DNA of 64,000 nt from Amycolatopsis regifaucium (GTDB taxonomy: Bacteria; Actinomycetota; Actinomycetes; Mycobacteriales; Pseudonocardiaceae). Numbering within the stretch: position 1 is the stretch's first letter; each line of letters opens with the position of its first letter. Shown here piece after piece: positions 1 to 8,062 of this stretch. Below the pieces are notes generated by a model that was given only the letters and a program-made list of their open reading frames with translations, did no database searches and was not told where the DNA came from. The DNA is taken from contig NZ_LQCI01000004.1 in the NCBI RefSeq assembly GCF_001613935.1, positions 1-64,000 of the forward strand, given 5' to 3'. Made by a program: the position numbers and the translations under genes.

Positions 1-41
1 GGGGGACCTTTGCTATCGCGCCGCGATAGCAAAGGTCCCCC
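1..41. repeat. Inverted pair of the dispersed 3'-end element, locus 1
   Basis: Two perfect 20-nt arms (1-20 and 22-41) built on the core AAGGGACCTTTGCTATCGC, separated by one base. The left copy is cut by the window edge, so the gene it follows cannot be seen. It is the first of 11 loci of this family here. No T-tract follows. Confidence 0.85.
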
Positions 42-89
42 GCTCCCCCTTTGGGCGTGGTACGGCTCGGTTTGGTGTTCACTGGGGGC

Positions 90-959
90 ATGGCTGTACA
101 CACGCACGACGACATCGACTGGGCGGACCGGCTTCGAGCACTTCGCATGGCCGAAGCGCTCGACGCCGGGCCGTCGCGGGCAGCGGCTCGACAGCTCCTG
201 AAGGGTATGCCGGACAGGCCGACCATCCTCGACGTCGGCTGTGGCGCAGGCGGGATGAGCGTGCTCTTCGCCGAGGAACTCGCGTCCGCCGGTGCCAGGA
301 TCGTGCTGGTCGACGCCACCGAGCAGCTGCTGGCCGAGGCACACCGGGTCGTCAGCGCGGCCGCGGGGGACAAGGCCACCGTCGAGACGATCCACGCCGA
401 CGTGGCCGACGGCGATTTGCCCGCGAAGCTCCCTGCCGCCGATTTGGTCTGGGCTTCTCGTGTGGTCCACCACTTGCCCGACCAGCAAGCGGCAATCAGC
501 ACTTTCGCCCGGCTCGCCCGCCCCGGCGGCTTGGTCGCCATTTCCGAGGGCGGCCTGGACTTCAACTGTCTTCCCTGGGACCTCGGCATCGGCCGGCCAG
601 GACTCGAGGGTCGGCTGCTCGCCGCACGAGGTGAGTGGTTCGCCGAAATGCGGGCAGGCATCCCTGGCTCCGTCTCCATGCCCTACGGCTGGAACATCGC
701 GCTTCAGCGGGCAGGCCTCGACAACGTCGACTCCATCGGTGTGCTCATCCATCACCCGGCGCCCGGGTCGGAACTGCTGCGCGACTTCGTGGTCGACCGG
801 GTCATGTGGTTGGCCGACGTGGCGGGTGATCGCCTGAGCAGCGACGATCGCAAGACCGCGGCCGCCCTGGTGGATCCGGCGAGCCCCGCCTTCCTCGGCG
901 CGCGCCAGGACCTGTTCCTGCAGGGGACGAAGACGATCCAGTGTGGACGGCAGCCTTGA
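90..959 (+). CDS. Class I SAM-dependent methyltransferase
   Basis: A 289-residue protein with a Rossmann-type methyltransferase fold. The SAM-binding motif I is DVGCGAGG at about residues 48-55. The acidic residue after strand 2 lies in VLVDAT, and a motif near WASRVVHHLPD matches the post-motif II/III region of the Methyltransf_11/25 families. The substrate cannot be told. I chose the ATG at 90 (MAVHTHDD) over a TTG at 51, because the upstream residues do not look like family sequence; the ribosome site is weak (GGGGG one base before the ATG). The 3' end overlaps the next small gene, which suggests co-translation. Confidence 0.85.
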   Translation: MAVHTHDDIDWADRLRALRMAEALDAGPSRAAARQLLKGMPDRPTILDVGCGAGGMSVLFAEELASAGARIVLVDATEQLLAEAHRVVSAAAGDKATVETIHADVADGDLPAKLPAADLVWASRVVHHLPDQQAAISTFARLARPGGLVAISEGGLDFNCLPWDLGIGRPGLEGRLLAARGEWFAEMRAGIPGSVSMPYGWNIALQRAGLDNVDSIGVLIHHPAPGSELLRDFVVDRVMWLADVAGDRLSSDDRKTAAALVDPASPAFLGARQDLFLQGTKTIQCGRQP

Positions 960-1135
960 GCGACCAGGTCGGCTGCTCGTTGTGCGGCAGGATTCGCGGT
1001 GTCGACGAGGAAGCCGCGCAGACGCTCGCCTGGGTTTCCACCCGGGAGAAGAACGTCGTGCGATGGATGTGCCCTACCTGCGCTCGCCGTCACGCGCGCG
1101 ACATCGAGGGAAAGCTTCCGGACGAGTATTGGTGA
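941..1135 (+). CDS. Small zinc-ribbon protein
   Basis: A 64-residue protein with two CxxC pairs (CSLC near residues 12-15 and CPTC near 44-47), a pattern that would bind one zinc ion. Two starts are possible. GTG at 941 lies inside the methyltransferase gene. TTG at 956 overlaps the methyltransferase stop as TTGA, an arrangement that favours coupling to the upstream gene and would give 59 residues; both keep the zinc ligands. No specific function is recognised. It could be a nucleic-acid-binding or partner protein of the methyltransferase, which is inference from position only. Confidence 0.7.
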   Translation: MWTAALSDQVGCSLCGRIRGVDEEAAQTLAWVSTREKNVVRWMCPTCARRHARDIEGKLPDEYW

Positions 1136-1140
1136 GCCCC

Positions 1141-2082
1141 TCAGGCGGCATCATCGATCTGACCGATCGTGCGGACCTTCGGCCGAGGCGTCCGTGCTGC
1201 TTCCGCGTACCCCCTGACGAGCTCGGTCGCCACTTCCTTCGGAACCTTTCTCAGCTGGTCGATGGTGCAGCGGACCAGCACTGTCCCAGTCGCGGTCAGG
1301 GCCAGCGGATGAAAGTTTGCGGCGCCCTGTCTCGGCGCACGGAATTGCCATGCCAGGCCGATGTCGTCCCACCAGGCGTCGGCGGCGCCGATCGGCCGCC
1401 CACGCCGGTCGCAGATCGTCACGTTCCATGAGGGCGAGGGCAGCGGGCAGCCATCGAGCGCCTGCTTCGCCAGTCCGCACGCGTAGGTCTCTTCGGGATC
1501 GACACGGCGCAGAGCCGCACGGACCGCGGCTGAGCCTCGTCGGTTACCGGCATCGAGCTCTTCCTTCAGTTCTTCGAGCGTGCACAGGCCCCAATACAGC
1601 GGTAGCGAGATCAGCTCGTCGATCCGGGCCGGATCGAGCTCCAGGCGAGCGAGATCGAGTGCGGCGCGGGCGGGAGGGGCGAACGGGACGCCGTCGATCA
1701 AGGTCGGCGGCGGCATCCGCGTGGTTCTTCGGGGCAGCATGCCGGGTTCCGCCGGCATGCGCCGGTAGTCGGGGACGAGGAGGTGAACCTCGCGCGTCAC
1801 CGGGCAGTCGACACCTCGCGCGCGAAGCGCGTCGGCGCCCGTCACCACCACGTCCGGTCCGAACCGTGCGACGGCGGCCTGTAGCAGCTGAAGCCGGGTG
1901 GGCGCGGAGTCGCGCAACAGGATCACACCCGGCATCAGCCTTCGCCAAGGACCACCCGGCCCGCAGAGCTTCGCGGCGTGACGCGCGGTCACGCCTGCTT
2001 TGCGAAGCTCGCGGCTGGTGATGATCCCGGACTCGCAGGTGTTACTGAGCGCCATCAGTCGAGCGCTTCGTGTAGTGGTCAT
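1141..2082 (-). CDS. AbiEi-type winged-helix protein with degenerate nuclease-like C-terminus
   Basis: A 313-residue protein. The N-terminus (IITSRELRKAGV, then a WRRLMPGVILL segment) matches the winged-helix domain of AbiEi-family antitoxins. The C-terminal segment with GAADAWWDDIGLAWQF resembles the DUF559/Vsr-like region common in actinobacterial proteins of this length, where I expect a glutamate in the AWE position; here it is glutamine. No cognate AbiEii toxin is adjacent, so a toxin-antitoxin role is unsupported. The ATG at 2082 is chosen because the upstream residues are low-complexity; the ribosome site is weak. It ends convergently, five bases from the zinc-ribbon gene. Confidence 0.65.
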   Translation of the reverse strand: MTTTRSARLMALSNTCESGIITSRELRKAGVTARHAAKLCGPGGPWRRLMPGVILLRDSAPTRLQLLQAAVARFGPDVVVTGADALRARGVDCPVTREVHLLVPDYRRMPAEPGMLPRRTTRMPPPTLIDGVPFAPPARAALDLARLELDPARIDELISLPLYWGLCTLEELKEELDAGNRRGSAAVRAALRRVDPEETYACGLAKQALDGCPLPSPSWNVTICDRRGRPIGAADAWWDDIGLAWQFRAPRQGAANFHPLALTATGTVLVRCTIDQLRKVPKEVATELVRGYAEAARTPRPKVRTIGQIDDAA

Positions 2083-2129
2083 GTATCGAGGATGACCGTT
2101 GGGCCGTCCGGGTGGAACCGCTTTCCGCA

Positions 2130-2193
2130 AGTTGTGGACAACTCGCCCGGGGGCTCCGAATTTCGGCCCAGTCCCAACGATCCCTGTGGATAA
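2130..2193. promoter_or_regulatory. Pair of DnaA-box-like 9-mers
   Basis: TTGTGGACAA at 2132-2141 sits in the palindrome AGTTGTGGACAACT, and TGTGGATAA at 2185-2193 is a perfect reverse-orientation TTATCCACA. TTGTCCACA and TTATCCACA are the known actinobacterial and E. coli DnaA boxes. They lie between the UbiB stop and the AbiEi-like start; binding is unproven. Confidence 0.35.
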
Positions 2194-2197
2194 CTTC

Positions 2198-3562
2198 TCA
2201 GGCCGCGAAGCCGGGCTGCCACCGTTCGACGATCGCTCGGGCGGGAATCTCCGCGTCGAGCTGACACAGGATGCCGGTCGATCCGGCGGTGACCCGGTGG
2301 ATCATGAGGTACTCGGGCGGCAGGTTGAGGGAGCGGCCGATCCGGAAATCCTGGCCGCGGGTGTCCCCCACCCGGCCAGCCTGACGCTGCATCCAGCGGC
2401 GGGTGAAGTGGAACGTCTCTCCCGCCAGCGGTTCGGTGAACGGCGCGAGATAGGCGAGCACGTCGTCGGCCTGCAGGTCCGCGTCTGCCCGGATGAAGCC
2501 GGACTCCCTGAGCAGCCGCATCAGCTTCGAGGACTCCCCGTCGAGCGCCAGCCGGGTCATCTCGCCCAGATGCTGCGGAATGCCTTCGGGCAGCCGGGAC
2601 ACTCCGCCGAAGTCGATCACGCACAGCCTGCCGTCGGCGGTCAGCATGAAGTTGCCTGGGTGCGGGTCCGAATGCAGGAGCCGGGCCCGTTCCGGCGACG
2701 AGTAGTGGAACTCGGTGAGCAGACGGCCGGCGCGGTCCCGCGCCTCTTTGTCGCCGCCGGCGATGATCTTCGAAAGCGGTGTGCCGGTGACCCACTCCGT
2801 GACGACGACCTTCGGCGCGCTGGCGACCACCCGGGGGATCAGGAAGCCCGGGACGCCTTCGAAAGCCTTCACGAAGGCACGCTGGTTTTGGGCTTCTGCC
2901 TGGTAGTCGAGCTCTTCGTTCATTCGCTCGGCCAGTTCCGCCAGGAGAGGTTTCACTTCGGTTCCCGGTATGAAGGCCTGGAACAGCCTGCTGAAACGCT
3001 GAAGCTGGCGAAGGTCGCTTCGTAGCGCGTCATCGGCGCCGGGGTACTGGACCTTGACGGCGACTTCGCGACCGTCGTGCCAGGTCGCGCGGTGGACCTG
3101 GCCGATGCTCGCGGCCGCTGCCGGCTCGTCGTCGAAGGCGGCGAACCGCTGCTGCCAGCTACGTCCCAGCTGCTCGGCGAGGACGCGGTGGGTCTGCCGG
3201 GCCGGCATGGGCGGTGCCGCGGCCTGGAGCTTGGTCAGGGCCTCGCGATAGGGCTTCGCCATCTCATCCGGCACCGCGGCTTCGAAGACGCTGAGAGCTT
3301 GGCCGAACTTCATGGCGCCGCCCTTGAGCGTCCCGAGGACCTCGAAGAGCTGTTCCGCTGCTTTCGCGGACAAGGTCGCATTGACTTCTTCGGCGCTCTG
3401 CCCGGTCAGTCGTCGGCCCCAGCCGCCGACCGCCCTGCCCGCTATGCCGAGCGGGATACTGGCCAGCTTCGCCGTGCGCGCAGCCCCTTTGCGGGGAATG
3501 GCGGTTTCACGGTCCTCGGCGCTGCGGGAGTCGGTCACCTTCGCGATTCTGCCTTGATTCAC
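2198..3562 (-). CDS. ABC1/UbiB-family atypical kinase or ATPase
   Basis: A 454-residue protein with all the hallmarks of the ABC1/ADCK/UbiB family. These are the KxGQ motif (K85 to Q88), the alanine-rich nucleotide loop before SIGQVHRA (149-159), the ATP lysine in VAVK (170), the catalytic-loop SDPHPGN (298-304) and the metal-binding DFG-like VIDFGG (315-320). It corresponds by synteny to mycobacterial Rv3197, beside a ThiF-like gene and metalloprotease genes. It probably acts at the membrane on lipid or quinone metabolism, but the substrate is unknown. The GTG at 3562 is used; a GTG nine codons in is an alternative. The next gene upstream on the same strand ends 53 bases away, so an operon is likely. 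Confidence 0.88.
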   Translation of the reverse strand: MNQGRIAKVTDSRSAEDRETAIPRKGAARTAKLASIPLGIAGRAVGGWGRRLTGQSAEEVNATLSAKAAEQLFEVLGTLKGGAMKFGQALSVFEAAVPDEMAKPYREALTKLQAAAPPMPARQTHRVLAEQLGRSWQQRFAAFDDEPAAAASIGQVHRATWHDGREVAVKVQYPGADDALRSDLRQLQRFSRLFQAFIPGTEVKPLLAELAERMNEELDYQAEAQNQRAFVKAFEGVPGFLIPRVVASAPKVVVTEWVTGTPLSKIIAGGDKEARDRAGRLLTEFHYSSPERARLLHSDPHPGNFMLTADGRLCVIDFGGVSRLPEGIPQHLGEMTRLALDGESSKLMRLLRESGFIRADADLQADDVLAYLAPFTEPLAGETFHFTRRWMQRQAGRVGDTRGQDFRIGRSLNLPPEYLMIHRVTAGSTGILCQLDAEIPARAIVERWQPGFAA

Positions 3563-3615
3563 TCCGCGCGCGCAGCCTGTCGAGGGCGCGCGTGTGGGCT
3601 ACGTCGCTCGCCGTA

Positions 3616-4650
3616 TCACCGAGCGCCGCATCCGCATCCGCTGTGCGGCGGCCAATCGCGATGGCGGATCGCGCCGTCGAAGAAGTCGATCTCGAGGGTG
3701 GCGTTCCACGCGGGCGGTGCCTGGTCGCCGGGTGAGAGCAGCCGGAGTGCCTGGGCGGAGGCCAGCGCGGCGCACGCCTGCACGGCGCCGAGATCCGGTC
3801 GTTGCACGCGTCCGGCGAGCTGGCTCGCCACCCTGGGCCAGGACTTGTCGAGGCCGGAACGGTGCAGGTCGGCACAGCGCAGGCAGCTGCTGCGGCCGGG
3901 TACCACCAGCGGCCCGACGATGCCGACGCCGTCCCGTACGCGCACTGGCAGGTGGCTTACGCCGTCTCGAACGAGCTCATCGACGACTTCGGGCGCGGGC
4001 ACCACGGCGTCGGCGAGTAGCGCGAGTTCCGGCTGCCGGTCCGCGTAGAGCCGGGTGGTCGACGTGTTCGCCCCGGCGCGGTGCACCACCTGCGCCATCG
4101 CTTCCCTGCGCGGCATGCCGATTTCGGCCTCGGTGTACCCCGAGCCCAGATCTTGGGCGAGAACCGTGCCTGTCGCCCGGACGTCGATGTGTCCGATTCC
4201 GGCGTTGGCGAGCAGTACGGCGATGGCCACGGCCAGCCGTCCGTCGCCGTGGACGGCCACCGCGGTGCGCTTGCGACGGGCCGTCATGGCCGCCTGATGG
4301 TGGCGGGCGCGGAGCGACCACAGTCCCGTCTCCGGTCTTGGCCGTGGATGCCGTCCGGGCTCCCCGGCGTCGGTCACGAGCCCGCGGGCCGCCAGATCCG
4401 TCATCAAGTCCCGCAACTGTTCATCGTGTTCGCTTTGCGCGAGCACGATGTCGTCGGCGGCCCGTTTCCCGTCCAGTCCGCGGACGGCTTCGGCCACCTC
4501 GGCGGCGACTCCGGCGATCACGACGGCGTGGGCGGGGTCGAGGCCGATCTGGATCTCACCGTTCCCGCGTTCCAGCACATCGAGGCCGGGAAGCAGGGCC
4601 GGGAAGGCGGGCACGGCGATCGATCGCAGATCCGGTTCGCGAAGGTTCAC
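3616..4650 (-). CDS. ThiF/cyclodehydratase-like protein with zinc motif (Rv3196-type)
   Basis: A 344-residue protein resembling the E1-like/'TOMM leader-binding' proteins. Residues 1-100 look like a small winged-helix, PqqD-like peptide-binding region. A Rossmann-like segment follows (VHGDGRLAVAIAVLLANAG, 133-151). Four C-terminal cysteines, C256/C259 and C339/C341, form a CxxC plus CxC set that should hold zinc. No YcaO partner or precursor peptide is visible nearby, so RiPP synthesis is not supported. The conserved context (UbiB kinase downstream, metallopeptidase divergent) matches mycobacterial Rv3196. It starts at GTG 4650 after a GGGA sequence and probably forms an operon with the UbiB gene. 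Confidence 0.7.
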   Translation of the reverse strand: MNLREPDLRSIAVPAFPALLPGLDVLERGNGEIQIGLDPAHAVVIAGVAAEVAEAVRGLDGKRAADDIVLAQSEHDEQLRDLMTDLAARGLVTDAGEPGRHPRPRPETGLWSLRARHHQAAMTARRKRTAVAVHGDGRLAVAIAVLLANAGIGHIDVRATGTVLAQDLGSGYTEAEIGMPRREAMAQVVHRAGANTSTTRLYADRQPELALLADAVVPAPEVVDELVRDGVSHLPVRVRDGVGIVGPLVVPGRSSCLRCADLHRSGLDKSWPRVASQLAGRVQRPDLGAVQACAALASAQALRLLSPGDQAPPAWNATLEIDFFDGAIRHRDWPPHSGCGCGAR

Positions 4651-4700
4651 GATCCCAGGATCGCACTGGCCCGCTAACCGCCCACTAAGAAAAACCCGAG

Positions 4701-4730
4701 TTATCCACAGGTGGGTCCCGTTGTGGACAA
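4701..4730. promoter_or_regulatory. Second pair of DnaA-box-like 9-mers
   Basis: A perfect TTATCCACA (4701-4709) and TTGTGGACAA (4721-4730) lie 20 bp apart in the divergent promoter region of the ThiF-like and metallopeptidase genes. The pair repeats the combination seen at 2130-2193. It may be a DnaA-responsive control site; this is inference. Confidence 0.4.
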
Positions 4731-4789
4731 CTCGGGGCTGTGACCTTTCGGCTCTCGGAGTTGTCGGTGACTGGCCTTACCGTGGTCGA

Positions 4790-5380
4790 GTGGTCGAAGC
4801 ACGGATGCCCTCATTGAGGAGCCGGGACAAGACGATTCCTCCGTCGGACGGTCCCGAACACAAGGTCGAGGTACGGCGTAGCCAGCGCCGTCACCGGACC
4901 GTCACCGCGTACTGGGACGAGGACACCCTCGTCGTGCTGATTCCGGCCCGGATGACCCGGGCCGAGGAGAAGCACTGGGTAGCCGAGATGCAGCGCAAGC
5001 TGCTGCGCACGGGCCCGAGGCGGGCGGCTCCGCCGAAGGCCTCGGACGAGGCACTGCTGGCGCGCTGCGCCGTGCTCTCGGCGAAGTATCTGGACGGAAA
5101 GGCGATACCCGCGAGCGTTCGCTGGGTGCCGCCGATGCGCACGAGGTGGGCGTCCTGCACGCCGGTCGACGCGACGATCAGGGTCAGCGATCGTCTGCGC
5201 CGGGTGCCGGCCTGGGTGCTGGACTACGTCCTCGTGCACGAACTCGCGCATTTGCAAGAACCAGGGCACAACGCGGCGTTCTGGGAGCTCGTTCGCCGTT
5301 ATCCCAAGACCGAGCGCGCCATCGGCTACCTGGAGGGCCTGTCCTCCGCCGCCGGATGGGGCATCGCGGCGGAGGACTGA
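4790..5380 (+). CDS. YgjP-like zinc metallopeptidase (DUF45/M48-type)
   Basis: A protein of about 196 residues with the HExxH zinc site HELAH (150-154), a third ligand in GHNAAFW (H160), and the RWASCTP segment (119-125) that matches the RWGSC motif of the YgjP/WLM metallopeptidases. Substrates are not known for most members; it is probably cytoplasmic, as no signal peptide is visible. GTG 4790 gives the longest sensible reading frame; ATG 4805 is the alternative, and neither has a clear ribosome site. It is divergent from the ThiF-like gene and convergent with the DUF2342 protease gene, six bases away. Confidence 0.8.
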   Translation: MVEARMPSLRSRDKTIPPSDGPEHKVEVRRSQRRHRTVTAYWDEDTLVVLIPARMTRAEEKHWVAEMQRKLLRTGPRRAAPPKASDEALLARCAVLSAKYLDGKAIPASVRWVPPMRTRWASCTPVDATIRVSDRLRRVPAWVLDYVLVHELAHLQEPGHNAAFWELVRRYPKTERAIGYLEGLSSAAGWGIAAED

Positions 5381-5386
5381 CGTGCC

Positions 5387-6730
5387 TCAGTTCTTGTCTT
5401 CGTCGCCCTTGTCCTTCTCACGCTGGGTGCGTTCGATCTCGGCGATCGGGTCGATGCCGTCGAGGGTCGACTCGCCGTCGCCGAGACGTTCGGAGAAATC
5501 GAGCGGCTCGTCGAGGTCCTCGGCGGTCGGCATGAGGTCGGGGTGGGACCAGAGTCCATCCCTCTTCTCGATGCCGTGCTGGTCGCCGACCAGCTTCCAC
5601 AGCGAAGAGGCCGCCCGCATCCGCCTCGGCCGGAGCTCGAGCCCGACCAGGGTGGCGAAGGTCTGCTCGGCGGGGCCACCCGTGGCCCGGCGTCGGCGCA
5701 GTGTCTCCCGGAGCGCGTCCGCGCCCGGGAGGCGGTCGCCGATGGCCTCGGCGACAACGACGTCGACCCAGCCCTCGACCAGCGCGAGCAGTGTCTCGAG
5801 CCGGTTCAGCGCAGCCTTCTGCTCGGGCGAGGTCTGGGGTTCGAGGAGACCGGAGGACATGGCCTCTTCGATGCTGGCGGGGTTCGACGGGTCGATTTGG
5901 CCCGCGAGTTGTTCCAGCGCCGAAGTGTCGACGGAGATACCACTGGCGAACTCCTCGACGGTGGCGAGGAGGCGCTGCCGCAGCCAGGGAACGTGGGCGA
6001 ACAACCGCTGGTGGGCGGCCTCGCGCGCGGCGATGAAGACCAGCACTTCGCTGGTCGGCAGTTCCAGGCCTTCGGTGAACTTCTCGATGTTCGCCGGCAG
6101 GAGCGCGGAGGTGGCCGCAGGGCCCAGCGGAAGGCCGACCTCGGTGGAGGTGAGCACTTCGGAAGCCAACTGAGCCAGGGCGTTGCCGAGTTGGGAGCCG
6201 AAGGCCATCCCGCCCATCTGCCCCATCATCGAGAGGAGCGGACCGGCGGCCTGTTTGGCCTCCTCGGGCAGGGCCTGGACCCATGCGCCCGAGACCTGCT
6301 GGGCGACGGGATCACAGAGGCGTTGCCAGGTGGGCAGGGTCTTTTCGACCCAGGTACGCGCGGACCACGCGACGGTCGTCGAGGCACCGGCGGGCAGGAT
6401 CGTCGCGGCGTCGAGCCATAGCTCGGCCAGGTGCGCGGCGTCACGGACCGCGGTGCTCGAGTCGCCGCCGCTGGACGGCGAAAAGCCGAGCTGGACGTCG
6501 CCGCTGTCGCTGCTGCTGAGGTTCTGCAGCGCGATCTGTTTCGCCAGGTCGTAATTGACCGGCCCGGTCGAGCTGCCGGCCTGGCTGAGCATCTGGCCCA
6601 GCTGGCTGAGCATCTGACCGAGCTGATTGAAGGCCTCGGCGCCGGAGGGCTGGCCGCCGGAGTCCGACGGCTCGTTCTCGCCTCGTTTGTCGGGATCGGG
6701 CGGTCCGAAGCCGAACGGGGGTTTGCTCAT
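5387..6730 (-). CDS. Zinc-dependent metalloprotease, DUF2342 family (Rv3195-like)
   Basis: A 447-residue protein. The family signature REAAHQRLFAHVPWL is at about 236-250 and carries the conserved Glu and His of this actinobacterial metalloprotease family; a second conserved stretch VEGWVD follows. The N-terminus is low-complexity and includes two copies of LGQMLSQ near residue 37-50, so it may be a flexible or interaction region. It matches Rv3195 in sequence type and position, divergent from a YlbL-type protease. The ATG at 6730 is chosen because residues upstream of MSKPPFGFG do not look coding. The substrate is unknown. Confidence 0.8.
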   Translation of the reverse strand: MSKPPFGFGPPDPDKRGENEPSDSGGQPSGAEAFNQLGQMLSQLGQMLSQAGSSTGPVNYDLAKQIALQNLSSSDSGDVQLGFSPSSGGDSSTAVRDAAHLAELWLDAATILPAGASTTVAWSARTWVEKTLPTWQRLCDPVAQQVSGAWVQALPEEAKQAAGPLLSMMGQMGGMAFGSQLGNALAQLASEVLTSTEVGLPLGPAATSALLPANIEKFTEGLELPTSEVLVFIAAREAAHQRLFAHVPWLRQRLLATVEEFASGISVDTSALEQLAGQIDPSNPASIEEAMSSGLLEPQTSPEQKAALNRLETLLALVEGWVDVVVAEAIGDRLPGADALRETLRRRRATGGPAEQTFATLVGLELRPRRMRAASSLWKLVGDQHGIEKRDGLWSHPDLMPTAEDLDEPLDFSERLGDGESTLDGIDPIAEIERTQREKDKGDEDKN

Positions 6731-6831
6731 GGCACCACCGTACGCGGGTCCTGGGACCCAGAGCTCGTCAACTGGAGGGATGAGCGTGGCCTTCACCGAG
6801 AAGCGAACACCGTCACCGTACGCTGTCACGC

Positions 6832-7938
6832 GTGACAGAGCCCTCGGAGGAGACCACAGCAGCGCGGAGCCGTGCGGGGTCCGCGAGTGACCAGGACCGC
6901 TCCGAACGGCGGTTGACCCGGCGAGGCTGGACGCTGCTGGTCAGCGGCGCTTTGTTCGTGGTCTTCGCGCTGGTCGGGTTCTTCATCCCGGTGCCGTATG
7001 TGGCGATCAGTCCCGGCCCGACCTACGACACGCTCGGCAAGGACGCCGCCGGGCAGTCGGTGATCCAGGTCAACGGGCATGAGGTCTTCCAGACCTCCGG
7101 TGAGCTCCGCATGACGACGGTCTCCCTGCGCGATGGCGGCATCACGCTGTTCAACGCGCTCGGGCTCTGGGCGAGCGGCCGGTTTGCGCTGGCCCCGCGC
7201 GAGGAGTACTTCAAGCCCGGCGAGACCAACGAGCAGGTCCGCCAGGAGAACATCCAGCAGTTGCAGGACTCGCAGACCGCCGCGCAGGTCGCCGCGCTGC
7301 GCCGCAAGTTCCCGGTGAAGGTGCTCGCGAAAACGATCGTCTCCGGCAGCCCTGCGGACAAGGTGCTGGCCCCGGGCGACCGGCTGATCGTGGTCAACGG
7401 GCAGACGGTCAAAGAGGCGACCGACGTGCGGGCCGCGCTGAACGGCACCAAGCCGGGGCAGACCGTGCAGATCACCTTCAAATCCGACGGTCAGGCCGAG
7501 CGCACCGTGCCTCTCACGCTCGCGCAGCGGCCCGACGGCCCGGAAGGCTTCATGGGCCTGACCGCGGTGGACCGCGCGGACGTCCCGTTCGATGTGAAGA
7601 TCTCGCTGCAGGACGTCGGCGGCCCGTCGGCCGGCCTGATGTTCGCGCTCGCGATCGTCGACAAGATGGAACCCGGCGACCTCGCCGGTGGCAGGCATAT
7701 CGCCGGGACGGGCGAGATCTCGGAGAAGGGTGTCGTCGGTGCGATCGGCGGCATCTCGTTCAAGGTGGTCGGCGCCCGCGAGGCCGGCGCGACCGACTTC
7801 CTGGTGCCCGCGCACAACTGCGCCGAGGCGAAGACCGCCGCGCCCGATGGCCTGAACTTGATCAAGGTGTCCACGCTGGACGAGGCGATCGCGCAGCTCG
7901 AGAACCTCAAAGCGGGCAGGCCCACCGCCTCCTGCTGA
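6832..7938 (+). CDS. Membrane-anchored PDZ and Lon-like (S16) serine protease, YlbL family
   Basis: A 368-residue protein with one N-terminal membrane anchor (about 33-55), a PDZ domain (about 155-230, with VSGSPADKVLAPGDRLIVVNG) and a C-terminal Lon-type domain. The Ser-Lys dyad is S266 in GGPSAGLM and K311 in GGISFKVVGA. It would sit in the membrane with the protease outside, as for the Bacillus YlbL and mycobacterial Rv3194c families. The start is GTG 6832. It shares a 101-bp divergent promoter region with the DUF2342 protease and ends ten bases before a cluster of the dispersed 3'-end element. Confidence 0.87.
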   Translation: MTEPSEETTAARSRAGSASDQDRSERRLTRRGWTLLVSGALFVVFALVGFFIPVPYVAISPGPTYDTLGKDAAGQSVIQVNGHEVFQTSGELRMTTVSLRDGGITLFNALGLWASGRFALAPREEYFKPGETNEQVRQENIQQLQDSQTAAQVAALRRKFPVKVLAKTIVSGSPADKVLAPGDRLIVVNGQTVKEATDVRAALNGTKPGQTVQITFKSDGQAERTVPLTLAQRPDGPEGFMGLTAVDRADVPFDVKISLQDVGGPSAGLMFALAIVDKMEPGDLAGGRHIAGTGEISEKGVVGAIGGISFKVVGAREAGATDFLVPAHNCAEAKTAAPDGLNLIKVSTLDEAIAQLENLKAGRPTASC

Positions 7939-7943
7939 CCGCC

Positions 7944-8053
7944 GGGGGAGCAAGGGACCTTTGCTATCGCCTACGGGTCTGACGAGAGCAAGGGACCTTT
8001 GGTATCGCTCCGTCCCGCGTCCGGGTCGGCGATAGCAAAGGTCCCTTGCTCTC
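7944..8053. repeat. Three copies of the dispersed 3'-end element, locus 2
   Basis: Two direct copies (7948-7970 and 7986-8008, the second reading GGTATCGC) face one inverted copy (8029-8053). They fill the gap between the convergent YlbL-type gene, whose stop ends 9 nt before the first copy, and the PPA1309 gene, whose stop lies 9 nt beyond the last. Either forward copy could pair with the inverted one. Both genes therefore see the element in its forward orientation directly after their stop codon. Confidence 0.9.
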
Positions 8054-8062
8054 TTTTGCTGG

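Noticed and set aside
3077..4048. Long + strand open frame opposite the UbiB and ThiF-like genes
   Set aside because: It is the antisense shadow of two well-supported genes; its protein is arginine-rich with no domain pattern.
3616..4650. RiPP/TOMM biosynthetic cluster around the ThiF-like gene
   Set aside because: No YcaO, dehydrogenase or precursor peptide gene nearby; context is the conserved mycobacterial-type block.
7944..8053. CRISPR array, suggested by repeated 20-25 nt units
   Set aside because: Spacing is irregular, copies occur in both orientations and across 11 loci, spacers are not unit length and no cas genes are present.
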